DNA of 64,000 nt from the NCBI GenBank assembly GCA_028622995.1, contig JAJQJQ010000012.1, positions 2,356,001 to 2,420,000 of the forward strand, given 5' to 3'. Position numbers and translations under genes: made by a program. Of this stretch, positions 12,901-25,399 are shown in pieces. The notes below the pieces were generated by a model. That model worked only from the letters and a program-made list of their open reading frames with translations, did no database searches and was not told the DNA's origin. Every line of letters starts with the position of its first letter. The first letter of the stretch is position 1. Source of the stretch: Panagrolaimus kolymaensis. Lineage: Eukaryota; Nematoda; Chromadorea; Rhabditida; Panagrolaimidae.

Positions 12901-15039
12901 TTGAAGAAGTTCTGTTGCTTTTATTCGAGTTTCTCCTGTGGTGGCTTCATAAAATTCAAAAACTTTTTTTTGAATTTCTGTTATATCTTTACCGTCAGAT
13001 TTGAGTTGTTTTAAAGTTTCTGCTTGTTCTGTGGTCAACCAACTTAAATGAGTTTTCAAATAATCTTCAAGCTTATGGCCATGATGATCACGTCGACGTC
13101 GAGATGGTGCAGTCATAAGTTTGAGGCAATCATCTTTGTATTCTTGACCGCGGGCTTTTAATTTCTCATCAGTAACAGCGTTTAAATATTCTTCAGCTTT
13201 TGTTTTAAGGGTATTTGTATCTGCTCCAGATTCTCGAAGACTTTTTAATTCATTTGCTTTTTCATCACCCAAAACTTTTTTAATCATTTCTCTACATGCG
13301 CCTTTCATGCCACTCATTGCCTTTTCTCGAGTTTCACCTTCGGTGGCTGCAAAGAATTCAGTAAGTTTTGCTTTGAGAGCAGCCTTATCGCCTTTAAGTT
13401 TCATGGCTTCAGCTTTTTGTTCTTCACTCATCCATGAAAGATGTCTTTTAGCAAAATCTTCAAAATCATCTTCATCATATGTTGCATGATTGCGGCGGCG
13501 GCGAGAGGGAATTAAGAAAAGTTTCATGCAATCTTCTTTATGTTCATCGGCTTCTTTTTTAAGATGTTCATCAGTGACAGCATTCAAAAATTCTTCAAGC
13601 TTCTTTTTAAGATCATCTGGGCTTGCGCCAGAATCTTTTAGGGATTTCATTTCATTTGCTTTTTCTTCACCGAGGACGTGTTTCATTAATTGTCGACATG
13701 CGCCTTTCATCGAATTCATGGCTCGTTCACTGGTTTCACCGGTAGTTGCTTCAAAGAATTCAGCGAGTTTTACTTTGAGTGCAACTTTATCATCTTTGAT
13801 TTTCATGGCTTCTGCTCGTTGATCTTCGGTGAGCCATTGAAGATGTTGGGCTGCAAATTCTTCAAATGTATGTGGGTGAGGGTGATTGCGTCTACGACGA
13901 TGATGATGTTCACTACTATGGCTATTTCCATGTCCATGGTGAGCATACCAAACCTCTTCACAAACATCCAAATGTTCTTTAATGTGAGCTTTTTCAGCTT
14001 CAGGCATTCGACCAAGATATTCTCGAACTTTTTCTTTGCATTTTGAATGATCATTGTGATGTAAATTTTTTAATTCCTCTCTTTCCTCTTTAGTTGCAAC
14101 TTCATCAAGCCATCCATAACATTTTTTAACAATCTTTTTAGCTGCGAGAGATTTATCATCACCAGTGAGAGCTTTAAAAAATTGACGATATTTTTCATCA
14201 AATGCATCACCTTTAAGTCCATGAAGTTGAGCACTTTGTTCAGAAGTCAACCATTCAGTTGATAAAATATTGTGGGAGGTTGTAGACCGTCGAACTCGGG
14301 CATTAATGTTTTCAGTTGGAATATCAATGTTCCAAAGATAAGCGCATGCATTCTAAAAATAAAGGAACGTTTTCAAAAAAATTGGACGATTAAAAATTAT
14401 TGTCGACGAAGCTTATAACAGAAAAATAGGGCTATGAAACACAAAAAGTTGTTTACTTGAAAGAAGCAGGCGCAAAAAAACGTCTCGTAAACGAAAGAAG
14501 ATTTTAATCCAAAATTATAATTTATCAACTTTTTTGATTACTATTTTTGACTTTTAAGAAAGCATCTATTTTTTTAGTAAAATTTTGATATTTACCTTCC
14601 AAAGAAGCACTGGAGCTCTTTCATTTTCAGATAAACGGTTAATGTAATCATTAATTTTTGTTGATAAAACTTCAGCTTCCTTTTTCTCATACAAAGCTTT
14701 AAGTTCAACTTTTTCTTCATCGCTAGCAACTGATTTAATCCATGATGTGCATTGCTTACGGAAATATTTAACAAATTCATTTTGACATTCAGTTAATTTT
14801 GAATAATAATCCGCTACTTTTTCTTTGAAATCTTCTGGTTTTGTTGAAGCCGAAACATATTCATCAATTTGTTTTTGCCATTGTTCAGCATTTGATGGAA
14901 TATCTGTTTCACGCAGATGTCTAAAAATAAAATGATAAAGTTTATTTTTGAAAATTAATAATATTTACACTCACCTAAATCTCGAATAGCCATTTACGGA
15001 TACGATAAGCGCGAATAGCACTACCGTAATGAACTTCAT
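6969..15039 (-). CDS. Nematode polyprotein allergen / antigen (NPA, ABA-1 family), about 16 tandem units
   Basis: Secreted fatty-acid and retinoid-binding polyprotein that is cleaved into ~15 kDa units. Exons (minus): 14975-15039, 14596-14920, 8032-14352 (a 6.3 kb exon), 7772-7976, 7129-7274 and 6969-7067. They sum to 7161 nt, giving 2386 aa. The start MKFITVVLFALIVSVNG is a signal peptide. About 16 units of ~134 aa follow. Most have a conserved Trp in an LSWL/LSWM/LTWL motif, a conserved Cys pair and FGV before a furin-type site (RRRR, RKRR, RMRR, RLRR). His-rich stretches such as DHHQGHH follow many cleavage sites. After the last RKRR a divergent C-terminal part (about 220 aa) spans the last four exons. 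Units 7, 12 and 15 are nearly identical. Each cleavage should release one lipid-binding unit into the pseudocoelom, as known for the family. Confidence 0.96.
14975..15039 (-). other. NPA signal-peptide exon
   Basis: A 65-nt first coding exon encoding MKFITVVLFALIVSVNGYSRF plus two bases, ending at a GTGAGT donor. The hydrophobic core and the G-Y-S junction fit a cleavable signal peptide. An upstream in-frame extension exists, but this ATG begins the signal sequence directly and is the better start. Confidence 0.85.
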
Positions 15040-16791
15040 TTTGAAGCTGAAAAACCAATATCGTTTAAAAAGATTGTTTGTTATTGAAAAATACAAACAC
15101 GAAGTTTCGAGAAAGAGTAAGAAGTTGTCAATAAAGAAAAGATGGTGAAAAGCAAAACGATGAAAAATGGTTATCACCTTATTTTTTATTTTTTGATCTC
15201 AAATTTTGCGGCAACAGAGTCCGCCTTTTTCTTCTCTCTTTTTCCCGAATTTATTTTGTTGCCTGACTTAATTTTTTCCTTATCTAATAAAACACAAACT
15301 CATTTCAATAAACTCTTAAAAAGCATAAAACAACAACAATTCTTCTCTCTAACAAGCAATCGATTCACATAAACTATAAGCATACGAGTTTCAAAAGTGC
15401 ACATATGCTTGCTTTGTAGAAATCCTTTATGGTGAATGAGTAAATTCTGGATTGGAGATTCAATACAATTTATCCAAGTTTTCGTTACAAAATTATGAAA
15501 CCATTCTCACTTTTACCACACCGAATTTGCTTTTGACAATCTACTAAAAAAATTAAAAATGTTAGAAGCATCATTGATTTTTACTGTATTCTTTTATTTG
15601 ATTCTTTCACATAAAACTAATATCGGATTTTACAAAACTTGTTAAATTAAATTTTTTTAGTATTTCAAACTGTTAAATTTATACTTTTAAAATTAAAAAA
15701 AGAAAGCAAAGTTAAGTTTTCACTATTCAAAGCATTTCAAATTGTTGTCCAAAGATTTAAGAAGCATCGTTAAAAAAATTAATTGGAAGCTTTTTTCTTC
15801 TCTTTTTTCAAAAGACAATGGCAAGTGTTTTTTATAAAAGCAAAAAGAAGAATGTGATTGTGGAAGAGATAAATTATTGAAAGAAGAATCCATTAGTTTT
15901 CATTTTGGTTTCAGAAATTAAAAAAGTGGTATTGAAGCTCTGATAATATTGTCTACGATTCGGTTCCAGAACCATTAACAGCTATTAGCAATAAAAAAAA
16001 TTTCATCTTGTCTGTCATCTTTGATAATCTTTAATCATCTTTCAGTGGTTACAATTTATATCTAATCCTTCTAACTCGATTCCAAATATTCTGAAATTGT
16101 GAAAAATTTAAGCAAGATGATGAAACTTTATTTTATCTTTGCTTTTTAGTAAGTTTTTTTCCTACATAAACTCTTTTTTTTGTTTGCAAAAACGAGTGTC
16201 ATTAACTTTTCAATCAAGAAAAAAGAGCAAAAAGCAGTAAAAATAAATAAATAAATGGGAATCCATTAAATTAAAATCACGTTTTTATCTTGCTAGCTTT
16301 TGATTGAACAACAAAACAAAAATCAGTTGTTGTTGCTTCACTTTTTTTTCTTTTTTTTTGCTTTATTTTTATTTTGTTTTTCATTTCACGAGAAAGAGAG
16401 ATGGATAAAAATAATGGTTGGCAATTAAAATATATCATACAAAGATCAATTTTTTCTTCTCATCTCTCCTCTTTCTTGAGTAGTTTAATTTCGGCAAAAT
16501 GAGTAAGAGCAAAAGTAAAAACAAGCGATTGATGAGATGGGAAGAAAAGGGAAGAATGAGGGAATGAAAAGTAAACATTCAAACGAAAAAGAAGTGAAAG
16601 AGAGAAGACTTTTTTTGTTTTTAACGAAGAGGCCGAAAATGCGCGCAATGATAAACATTTAAAATATATAATGGAGAAAAAAATGAAGGTATAATCATCA
16701 TGTGAAGAAAAAAACATACGTACATATAATAAAACATCCTAGGTAGAACGGCGGCGACTGTTGCTACTATTTTTTACTGTTTTTTTGAGTC
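15040..16791. promoter_or_regulatory. Divergent intergenic region between NPA and beta-galactosidase
   Basis: About 1.75 kb separating two divergently transcribed secreted-protein genes, so it should hold both promoters. It is AT-rich with long T and A runs. No specific factor site or extra exon could be supported. Confidence 0.5.
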
Positions 16792-19585
16792 ATGTTGGCT
16801 CTCTTCAGCATCATCCTCCTCATCTTTGCCGTTTTTACTCCAGCAACGGCTTCTTCATCCAACGTTGACAACAACCAAAGAACATTTACTATAGATTATG
16901 AAAATCACCAATTTCTTAAAGATGGTAAGCCATTTCGATATATTTCGGGTGAAATTCATTATTGTCGAATTCAACCTGAACTTTGGAAAGATCGATTAAT
17001 GAGAATTCGACATGCTGGATTAAATGCCGTTCAAGTTTATGTTCCATGGAATATGCATGAAACATTTGAAAATCAGTTTAACTTTGATGGAATGGCAAAT
17101 ATCACTGAATTTATAAGATTGGCGCAAGAGCAGGGTCTTTATGTTCTTCTTCGATCAGGGCCATACATGTGCGCTGAATGGGAATATGGTGGACTTCCAT
17201 ATTGGTTATTGAAGAAAAAAGACATTCAATTGAGAGTTTATAATAAGCAGTAAGATTTTCAAAAATAACTTAGCAAGAGGAAATATTTTTCCAACTCATA
17301 ATTTTCAGATACATTGCTGCTGTAGAAAACTATTTTAACCATTTAATGCCCCTCATAAAACCACTTTTATACCAAAATGGTGGTCCAATTATTATGGTTC
17401 AAATTGAAAATGAATATGGAAGTTATGGATGTGATAAAAAATATTTGGCTTATCTTCGAGATCTCGTTAAAAGACTTTTAGGAAATGAGGTTGTTTTATA
17501 CACAAGTAACTGCTTATTATTAACAAAGTCGAGCTACAAATTTACAACTATAATTTTCAGCTGATGGAGCAGGAGAAGGATATCTCAAATGTGGAACCAT
17601 TGATGGAGTGTTTCCCACCGTGGATTTTGGTGCGGCAAAGGATTTAGATGTAAAAAAATATTTTGAAATTCAGCAAAAATATTCTCGAGGAGGTAATTCT
17701 ATCGCAATACCTCCCATTCAGATACCACGTAAATAAATAATTTAAGGTCCAATTGTAAATAGTGAATTTTATCCTGGTTGGTTTACCCTTTGGGGTCAAG
17801 GCCTTCCTCAACTTCCCACAACTCAAGAAGTCCTTGATACAATGACATCAATTTATAATTCAAATGCTTCCTTTTCATTTTATATGTTTCATGGTGGAAC
17901 AAATTTTGGTTTTTGGAATGGCGCTGAAACTGATGGAGCTGTAAGTTCTATTCCCATACTTTTTGGTTAACTAAAAGTCCATTTCATGAAAAAAGCTTTT
18001 AGGTAATAACTTCATATGATTATGGAGCACCCATCTCAGAAAATGGTGGAATTACTCCTCGTTATGTAGCAATTCAAAAATGGATTGATAAAATTCCAAA
18101 TTGGATTAATAAACCATTGAAAACTCCAATAAATAATACTGTGAGAACGTATGGAAATGTAACAATGCAACGAGTTCAAACCCTTCTCGAAGGTTTTATT
18201 AATTCCGTTCCAAAATGCATTCCATCAGAGTTTCCTCTTTCATTTGAAGAAATTGATCATCCATATGGATTTGTTTTATATCGAAAAGTATTAGAATTTG
18301 ATGGAAGTAATTTAACTGCCGAAAATATTAAAGATCATGGCTATGTTTTTATTAATGATTTAGCTCAAGTAAAAGCTAGACATTAATCAAAAAGTTTAAC
18401 GATATCATGTTATAGGGAGTTCTCATAGACAACCTTGGAAAATATTCGAAAAAATGGCTTTCACTTCCACACGCCAAAAAAGGGGATATCCTTTCAATAA
18501 TTGTTGAAAATCGTGGCCGTAAAACTTATTTAACCGAAATTGATAGAAAAGTAAATATTGCCTTTTCTTTCATCAAAAAATTCTTTTTTAGGGTCTCTTG
18601 CCCAATGTAACTTTGGATGGTTATGTTTTAACAAATTGGAAGCAATGTCCCGTTGACTTTGGTCCTACTTCACCTTTGCTAAATATGAAATCATCAGCGG
18701 CGTTGAAAGCATTTTTGCAATCAACGCTTGCCGATGATGATTCAAATAATGTTGAAAAGCATCTTGATACAGCGGGTGTTTATGTTGGAAATTTTGATAT
18801 TGAAGGTGAAATCGCAGATACTTGGTTTGATCCTGGACATTTTAGAAAAGGACAATTGTTTATTAATGGTGTCAATTTGGGTCGATATTGGCCATCAGCT
18901 GGACCACAGGTTAGTGTAATTTTCATTGGTGCAACAAATGAAGTATTTAAATGCTTTATTTATCTCAATTTTTTAAATCCGAAAACCTAACTTCTCTCAA
19001 AATTACAGATTTTTAAGTATGCTACCATATCATTTTTCAGTTTTGGACGTCGATTTTCATACTTTTTACATCATTAAAAGTTAAAACATTCCTTTTACAA
19101 AAAGCAGACTTTCAGACATGCTAAACCTTTATCTCATTTCTTTTCGTTTCCTTTTTTACTTCCGGTGCATTTGTTTTAAAAACATCCAAACCATTTTTTT
19201 TCCTATCACAAACATCATCTCCATCGATTTTTGCACTATTTTTTAAAAAATTTTATATACACTTTTTGTGTATTCTTTGCACTATCTATTGCAGCAAAGC
19301 TTTCATATTTTTGTTTATGTTCGAAAAAAAGAAGCAAAAACAGTCATAACAATTTTTTCTTTCGCTTTTTCACTTTGGTCGAGAAAAAAGCTTGATAAAA
19401 TAAAAATTCATTTTTAGATAACATTATACGTGCCAGGTCCAGTGCTCAAACGAAAAAATAGTGTGGTACTTATCGAATTGCTTGGGCGAAAACCAGCTTC
19501 AAAGATTGCTTTCATTGACTCAACAATATATCAACCAAAATTATGGAAGCATTTTAGACAATATGGGGGCCGGCATTTGTCATAA
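16792..19585 (+). CDS. Beta-galactosidase, glycoside hydrolase family 35
   Basis: Removes terminal beta-galactose from glycoconjugates, probably in lysosomes. Exons: 16792-17249, 17309-17505, 17561-17692, 17747-17940, 18003-18368, 18416-18550, 18592-18909 and 19418-19585. They sum to 1968 nt, 655 aa (human GLB1 is 677). The start MLALFSIILLIFAVFTPATA is a signal peptide. GH35 landmarks: SGEIHYCR, VPWNMHE, RSGPYMCAEWEYGGLP, the acid/base Glu in QIENEYGSYG (near residue 187) and the nucleophile Glu in NSEFYPGW (near 269), then HGGTNFGFWNG. Positions match human E188 and E268, so the enzyme should be active. C-terminal jelly-roll motifs include NLGRYWP. The last intron (508 nt) is ten times longer than the others. 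Confidence 0.95.
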
Positions 19586-19874
19586 ACATACATGGCTCAC
19601 TTTTTTCTAACATCAAAATTTTTTTTGTTTATTTCTTTGTTTGTTTATTTTGAAAAAAATGTTTCAAGCAAAAAGAATTCGTTTAAATAAAATAAATTTA
19701 TTTTTAAAAAATGGATGGCAAGAATTTTTTTTAAAAAGAAAGAAACACAATTAGTTTAAAAAAAGTTGAACTTTTTAAAGAAAACAAAAAAAAGACACAA
19801 TTTAAGTTTTTTATAATGATTGGGAATTATTTGGGTGTTAATTACATTATTAAAAAAATTTGTTTTGAAACCAT

Positions 19875-20526
19875 TTAATTGCATACTTCTTTGTCGGAGT
19901 GACCTTTCAAGTTAAGATTGACGAAGTTCATGTCATATTCGCCATTGTTGATCTTTTCATTAGGGATTTCAAAATCAGAAATACGGTGGCAAGTCTGAAA
20001 ATTATTTTTTTTATGATGAAAATCAAGACCAAGCTAAGGGGCTTTTTTGGTAATGTCGAACATTCCTTGATCAAGGAATGATACTTTGAGAATTAATGGG
20101 ATATGTTAGGTTCCACTATAGTCAAATAACTTACAGCACGATCTTGAACATCACAAGTGTGGGTAATACGAATGTAAGGTTTGATTGAGGTGATTTCATC
20201 TTCAGTACCAGTAAGTTGGAAGTTGCCATCTTTATCGGTATGGATGGAAGCAAGAGTGTCATCGGGATCCACTAAAAAATGTACTCATAAACATCTTTTA
20301 AGGATGATATAATCAAGTAAACATACAAGTGTCATGTTCACGAAGTTCTACAAGGGCATTACGGATTGAACGTTTGTCACAGATGACTTGACCACGAACC
20401 TATAAAATTTATTCATTTTTAATTGAAATTTGGTGATGGGAGTTTTAATTTTACCTTAACAGTTTGCTCTTTAGCGAGAGCTCCAGCAATAATTGCAACA
20501 ACGAAGAGACAGATGAGACCGCGCAT
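19875..20526 (-). CDS. Transthyretin-related (TTR-like) secreted protein
   Basis: Member of the nematode TTR-52/TTR-like family of small extracellular proteins with an Ig-like beta-sandwich; individual functions are mostly unknown. Exons (minus): 20455-20526, 20327-20399, 20135-20271 and 19875-19994, total 402 nt, 133 aa. The signal peptide is [18 protein letters not shown]. Family features: [50 protein letters not shown], and a terminal block with [12 protein letters not shown] ending VCN. Four Cys are suitably placed for two disulfides. The length is typical. The third intron contains a perfect 20-bp palindrome (20061-20080). Confidence 0.93.
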
Positions 20527-21412
20527 GGTTAAAATAATTTTAAATAACACTAAAAAAATAAATGGATTGAATTATTATTTTTTGATCTATTTTAAAAACG
20601 ACAAAAACACGCTGAGAGTTGAAAATCAAAACAACCGGATAATTCAATGTGAGTGAGTCGTTTATTTTATTTTTCTGTTTAAATTTGTAAAAAATTTGAG
20701 CCATTTTGTAGTTGCAAAAAAGAAAGAATTGGGAGAAAGAAAAGCACCGCCCACTTTTTCTTTCTCATTTTTGCTTGAGCTATTTGATTATTTATTTTGT
20801 GTGTGCCGCCACCACTATCAACACAACCACTGCCGCCATCACATGGGAAATGCCAAATACCAACTGTTACATACATTGCCTCATTTTTAATCAACACTTT
20901 TAGATATCATAAAAAAATCGAATGTTGTTTTCATGTGTTTACGAAGAAGGTGATTACAACAACAACTGAGAGATTGCAAATTATAAAAAAAGTGAACTCA
21001 TTGCTTTTTGAAGCTACGACGCCCACCAAAAGAGAAAGAAAAGCAACTGTTTTTGGATTGAATATTTTTTAGTTTTTACAAACAAATAACAAAAAAGTGT
21101 ACTTTAAATTTTCCTTCGATTGACGACGAGAATATTCTTTTTTCGTTTTTGTTATCCATGTTTGATTGATGATTTTTTTCAAAGCGAAGAATCAAGGATT
21201 GCTCCAAGCACGCAAGCAAGCAATTAGTCATCCCGTTCTTATTCATTCATTTATTTTTATAATCCAAAAATAAAAAAAGTAAAATAGCATAAAAAAGTCA
21301 GTAAAAATAAAAACAGTTGTTTTGGCACAATGCCTAATTAATATATTTATTTTAAGAAGAGATATGTTTTGATCAAAGAAGGGATAAAGAAAGTTGAGGA
21401 TAGATGGAAAAT
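20527..21412. other. Intergenic region, no gene seen
   Basis: Nearly 900 bases between the TTR-like start and the phosphatase 3' end. It includes a modest CA/CCGCC-rich patch near 20800-20860 and the TTR-like promoter. The overlapping short frames on both strands are low complexity. Confidence 0.6.
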
Positions 21413-23855
21413 TCATTTACGAATAGCTACAGCTTTTTCATAATCATCAATGAAGGCATCAATTTCAGGAGTTCGTTGAAGTTGCTTTGTTTGAAGAAAA
21501 TATTCAAGTACCATACGATTGACAAACAGGAATTGCTGAAAAATGAAGATGAATATTGTTATAAAAAGTAAGATTCATTATGGTGAAGTATTGCTTATGG
21601 TTAAAGAGAAGTGCCACATATCATGTTCAAAAAGACTATAATCTTAGTTAATTTTTAAAAAAAAGAAGGGTTGAATCACAATTAATGAGGGATAATGATG
21701 CTTCCCTTATCACAAAACAGCTATACCAAAAGCTATGGTAGCTACTTACTGTCATTTATTATTTAATTAAGATATTACATTCTTAAAATTTCTCATGCTT
21801 TAATTTTGGAAAAAAATAGCAAAATATTAATGATGTTTTTATGAGCCTCACATTTTGAGAATTTTTCTCGATTCTAAAAAATATTTAAAAATCAAAATAA
21901 CATTACTCATCCATCACTCATTCATTGCTTTGGTTGAGAAAAAAAAGTGTTTTTCTCGAACAACACTTTTCCCTATTTTAAAAAAAGTTTCAAATTGTTT
22001 TTTGATCGAAGAACATTTTTATAATTTTAAAGCAATGACATTTGTTCTTGATCAAAAATCTGTTTTTCGGCAAATTGAAAGAATATATTGCTTAAAAGAA
22101 AATGAAAAGATAAAGAGAGAGTATAATAAAATGATCAAAAACTATAAAGTGGCAAATAATAAGGAAAGCACCAACGAGTCCAGTTAAAAGGAAAGTTATT
22201 GAAGGAAAACCAAATTATATCCTATGAATCTATGTAAGATATTTTTACAATATTAGTGAATTGCTTCACCAAAAAAATATGGTTGCAGTGATTATTTGCG
22301 TAGTTTAAAAGCATGCAAACCATCTAAGAAGGGTTGAGACATGCTTGAGTTTTTTTTTCTTGATATTCCAAAGTATTGGCACAATCATGATAAAAATAAA
22401 ACTTACAGATTCTCGTTGAACAGATTGTGCACGTTGAAGTCGAAGTTTGACAATAATTTCATAAGGTTCAACCATTTGTCCAAGCATCAAATTTTCAAGA
22501 ATATTTTCAATTGCTACGATTGTTCCAGTTCGGCCAATGCCAGCTGAACAATGAACCAAAATCGGATAATTTGTTGACATACGAACTTTTTGTAATACTA
22601 GCAACAAAGTATTATCAACAGGAGGCACACCATGATCAGGCCAATCTTCAAACGATAAATGAAAAACATCTTTGCCAATATCATCTTTGAAAACATTGAA
22701 AACACGTTGATAAACTTTACCAGGAGTTGCAAGTTGAACAACCTGAAAACGAATGCTTTATTGAAAGACATACAATCATTTAATAAAAACATACATTAGC
22801 ACAAACAATGCGAATATCTCCAAATTGAGTGACTTCACCACGTTGTCTTGGATAATAGACTGCACATTTTTCATTATCATCTTCAACGAAACGACAAAGT
22901 TGCAAAATTGACATAATTTTTTGTTCAAAAATCATTAACCAAAAGTCATAACACTAAAAAATAACTCTTTGTATTAGCATTTTGACAGATGAAAAAACTA
23001 ACAGTGTTAGGTTTGGGACCTTGAGCACAAACGAATCGATCAGGAAAAACAGGTCCACCAACCACATTAGCATGAATATAATCATTGCCTTCAGGATGTT
23101 CTTTCAATGTTACACGAGTTTGATCCAAACAAAAAATATTGTTGTAGCGATTTTGTTCAGGATGTTTGATCCAATGAGAAATTTCATTTTTTTCTGGTGG
23201 CTTTAAAAGTCGAATTTGAGTAAAATCTTCCAATAGTCCATTGACGCCTTTTTGCAATACCTTTGCAACGTAATCATCAACCTGAAAAATAAAATGGTGA
23301 TGATGATGAACATGTAAAAATATGATGCATGGTTGGGTTTGTCGATAATTTTTGTTACAAAATGGAAACAAACTATCGGGAAAAAGGACAAATAAATATG
23401 CCATTGCTAAAAGCAAAGGCTTTCCAAAATTTTTAAAAATACCAAAGCTTAAAAAAAGCTTGGCTTTAATGATGTACCTTATAAGGAACACAATAGTTCG
23501 AAGTAAACCAAAATGGAAGAAGAATAAAGTGCAAAGGAATAAAGGCAATAAAAGATGAAGTGAAAAAAGATAGAGGCACCCAAAGAAAAGCATCTTTTCC
23601 CCGAATTTTTTGATTGCAAAATTCAGATTATCTCCAAAAGTTAGTAAATTTAGAATAACTTACAGCATTTTTCATACGTTTGAAATGCCTATTTGAGTTT
23701 GAAGCACCCATTGATCGTCGTCGATATCTTCGAACACTTTCATCAACTGATGAAGTTATTTCTTGAGCAGATGTGCAATATTCTGTTGAAAGTTTGTTCT
23801 TCTTCTTGATTGAAGTTTTTTCTTTTGAATTTGCGCGGTTTTTGACTTTCATCAT
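21413..23855 (-). CDS. Protein tyrosine phosphatase, classical single-domain
   Basis: Cytosolic phosphotyrosine phosphatase. Exons (minus): 23664-23855, 23003-23281, 22795-22953, 22407-22742 and 21413-21535, total 1089 nt, 362 aa. A basic, Ser-rich N-terminus (about 60 aa, with RRYRRRSMGAS) precedes the catalytic domain. PTP landmarks in order: NRYNNIFCLDQTRV, DYIHANVV, AQGPKPNT, DFWLMIFEQ, the WPDHGVP loop with the general-acid Asp, the signature HCSAGIGRTG with catalytic Cys near residue 275, and RAQSVQRE. All catalytic residues are intact. This resembles the small non-receptor PTPs expanded in nematodes, many expressed in the male germ line (known for C. elegans). The last intron (21536-22406) is 871 nt; open frames inside it are not supported as genes. 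Confidence 0.94.
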
Positions 23856-24057
23856 TTTTCTTTTCTGTCGAAATTGAAGAACAACACTCTTTCAGCCTTT
23901 CAAAAAATTGAATGAAAAACTTTTAACTTTCAAAAGCATTTTGCAAATTTGCAACATTCAAATATGCAAATATATGTTAATATTTTTTTTCTTACAACTT
24001 GAGTTTTTTGTTTTTTTGCAATGATAATAGCGGCTTTGGATTGCCAGCGCAGAAATT
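23856..24057. promoter_or_regulatory. Short divergent promoter region
   Basis: Only about 200 bases separate the phosphatase start (-) from the next gene start (+), so the two probably share a bidirectional promoter. No defined motif beyond AT-richness is visible. Confidence 0.45.
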
Positions 24058-25237
24058 ATGGAACATTTTTTGTTTTTGTTACTATTTGTTGGCTGCTTTC
24101 CTATGGTATCTGCAACAAATGAATGCACAAATGAAGAAATCAACAAGATTCAAGAAGAATTAACGACCATTATAGAAATTCTAACTACTGCTATCCCGTA
24201 AGTTCTTTTTTTGTTTTGCGTTTCAAAATGGTTTTAATTGTGAAATTTTCAGAGCTTCTATGGGTTTTACGTATTTTATATTTTCAATTGCTGGGTTTAT
24301 AACAGCTGTGTGGCACATGAATTATAAAATGATTCAAGAAAATAATATATTGGTTTGCTTTTTTTTTCCTCTTCAAATGTTTACATTGCTTTTAATATCA
24401 ATTTTACAGCCTCGTGATCAACTTAAAACTGTTCGACGTTTTAAAACATATCAAAAAAGGATGGCTTCACCTGAACCTCTTCCATTGAATCAAGAACTTC
24501 AAGCAAATCAACCAAACCTCAAATATTTGATGGATCAACCACCTCGAGAACAGAATTATCAACTTACTTCTTTACAAATAGAACCAAATAAAAAGTCGAG
24601 AAAGAAGAGGTCAAAAAGTTCAAAGAAACATAAAAGCAAGAAGAATCTCAAATATTTGATGGATCAACCACCTCGACAACTGAATTATAAACCTGCTTCT
24701 TTACAATGCGATTGGGCTGCTGCTATAGATCCTAAAGAACCTAAAATGACGACAAAAGTAAGTCTCAACATATTCTTTCATATGTTGCAAAGGAATTGAT
24801 GGCTTGCCATTAAATACTTCGATGATATTTTTCTTGTTTTAAAATGAAAGTTTTGTTTGTTAAACAAGATTTTAACCTATGGAATATTCTCTTACAGAAT
24901 TAGGCATACTAAAAATGGGGTTCACTATTTTTTCCCTTTATTCATTATTAATTAACTTTTTTTACAGGGAGAATCCATAGTCGTATCAAAGCCACCATCG
25001 TCATCAAAGCCATCATCATCAAAACCTTCTGCATCAAAACAATCATCGAAACCATCAAATCCAACTGTGCCGCCTCCATCAAAGCCTGCAGGAAGTTTGG
25101 ATACAATTCGACAAGCCATTGAACGTGATCGTCTCGAAGAAGTACATCGTAAAGCTTTGAAAGCTCAAAAAGGAATTGGTGGCGGTGGTAATAGTCAACA
25201 AAAAAACGAATCAGCGCAACATGGAAACGCCGCCTGA
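24058..25237 (+). CDS. Unrecognised membrane protein with duplicated NLKYLMDQPPR motif
   Basis: Exons: 24058-24197, 24253-24352, 24410-24757 and 24968-25237, total 858 nt, 285 aa. An N-terminal signal peptide (MEHFLFLLLFVGCFPMVSA) is followed by a short acidic stretch and one membrane segment (GFTYFIFSIAGFITAVW). The rest is polar and probably disordered: two copies of NLKYLMDQPPR followed by NY..(T/A)SLQ (24508-24587 and 24646-24710), a Lys/Ser-rich linker between them, and a Ser/Lys/Pro tail ending in a Gln/Asn-rich segment. The layout suggests a type I protein with a cytoplasmic tail; function unknown. It resembles in plan, not in sequence, the 736-aa protein at 37116-39783. Confidence 0.8.
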
Positions 25238-25399
25238 AGTTACGCAAACATTTCTTTCACATAAATTTTTAAATGTGTTTTTCTTTGTCGTTTTTTATTT
25301 TGCCTTCGAGTGTTCGCTTATATATTTTTTTCTTTTGATGTAAAAATTTCTTTTCTGAATAAATGTTTGATTTTTTTTTTTTGAAGAAAGCTAAAAATA

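Noticed and set aside
8774..13822. Plus-strand open frames of 60-118 codons across the NPA exon
   Set aside because: They are antisense shadows recurring with the NPA repeat period; no splice or homology support.
21855..22187. 110-codon plus-strand frame
   Set aside because: Lies wholly inside the long last intron of the phosphatase, AT-rich composition (Lys/Asn/Phe/Ile), no family likeness.
22946..23593. 215-codon hydrophobic frame overlapping the phosphatase
   Set aside because: It reads through a phosphatase intron upstream of exon 2; the downstream half is the real exon in the same frame and the hydrophobic part is intronic.
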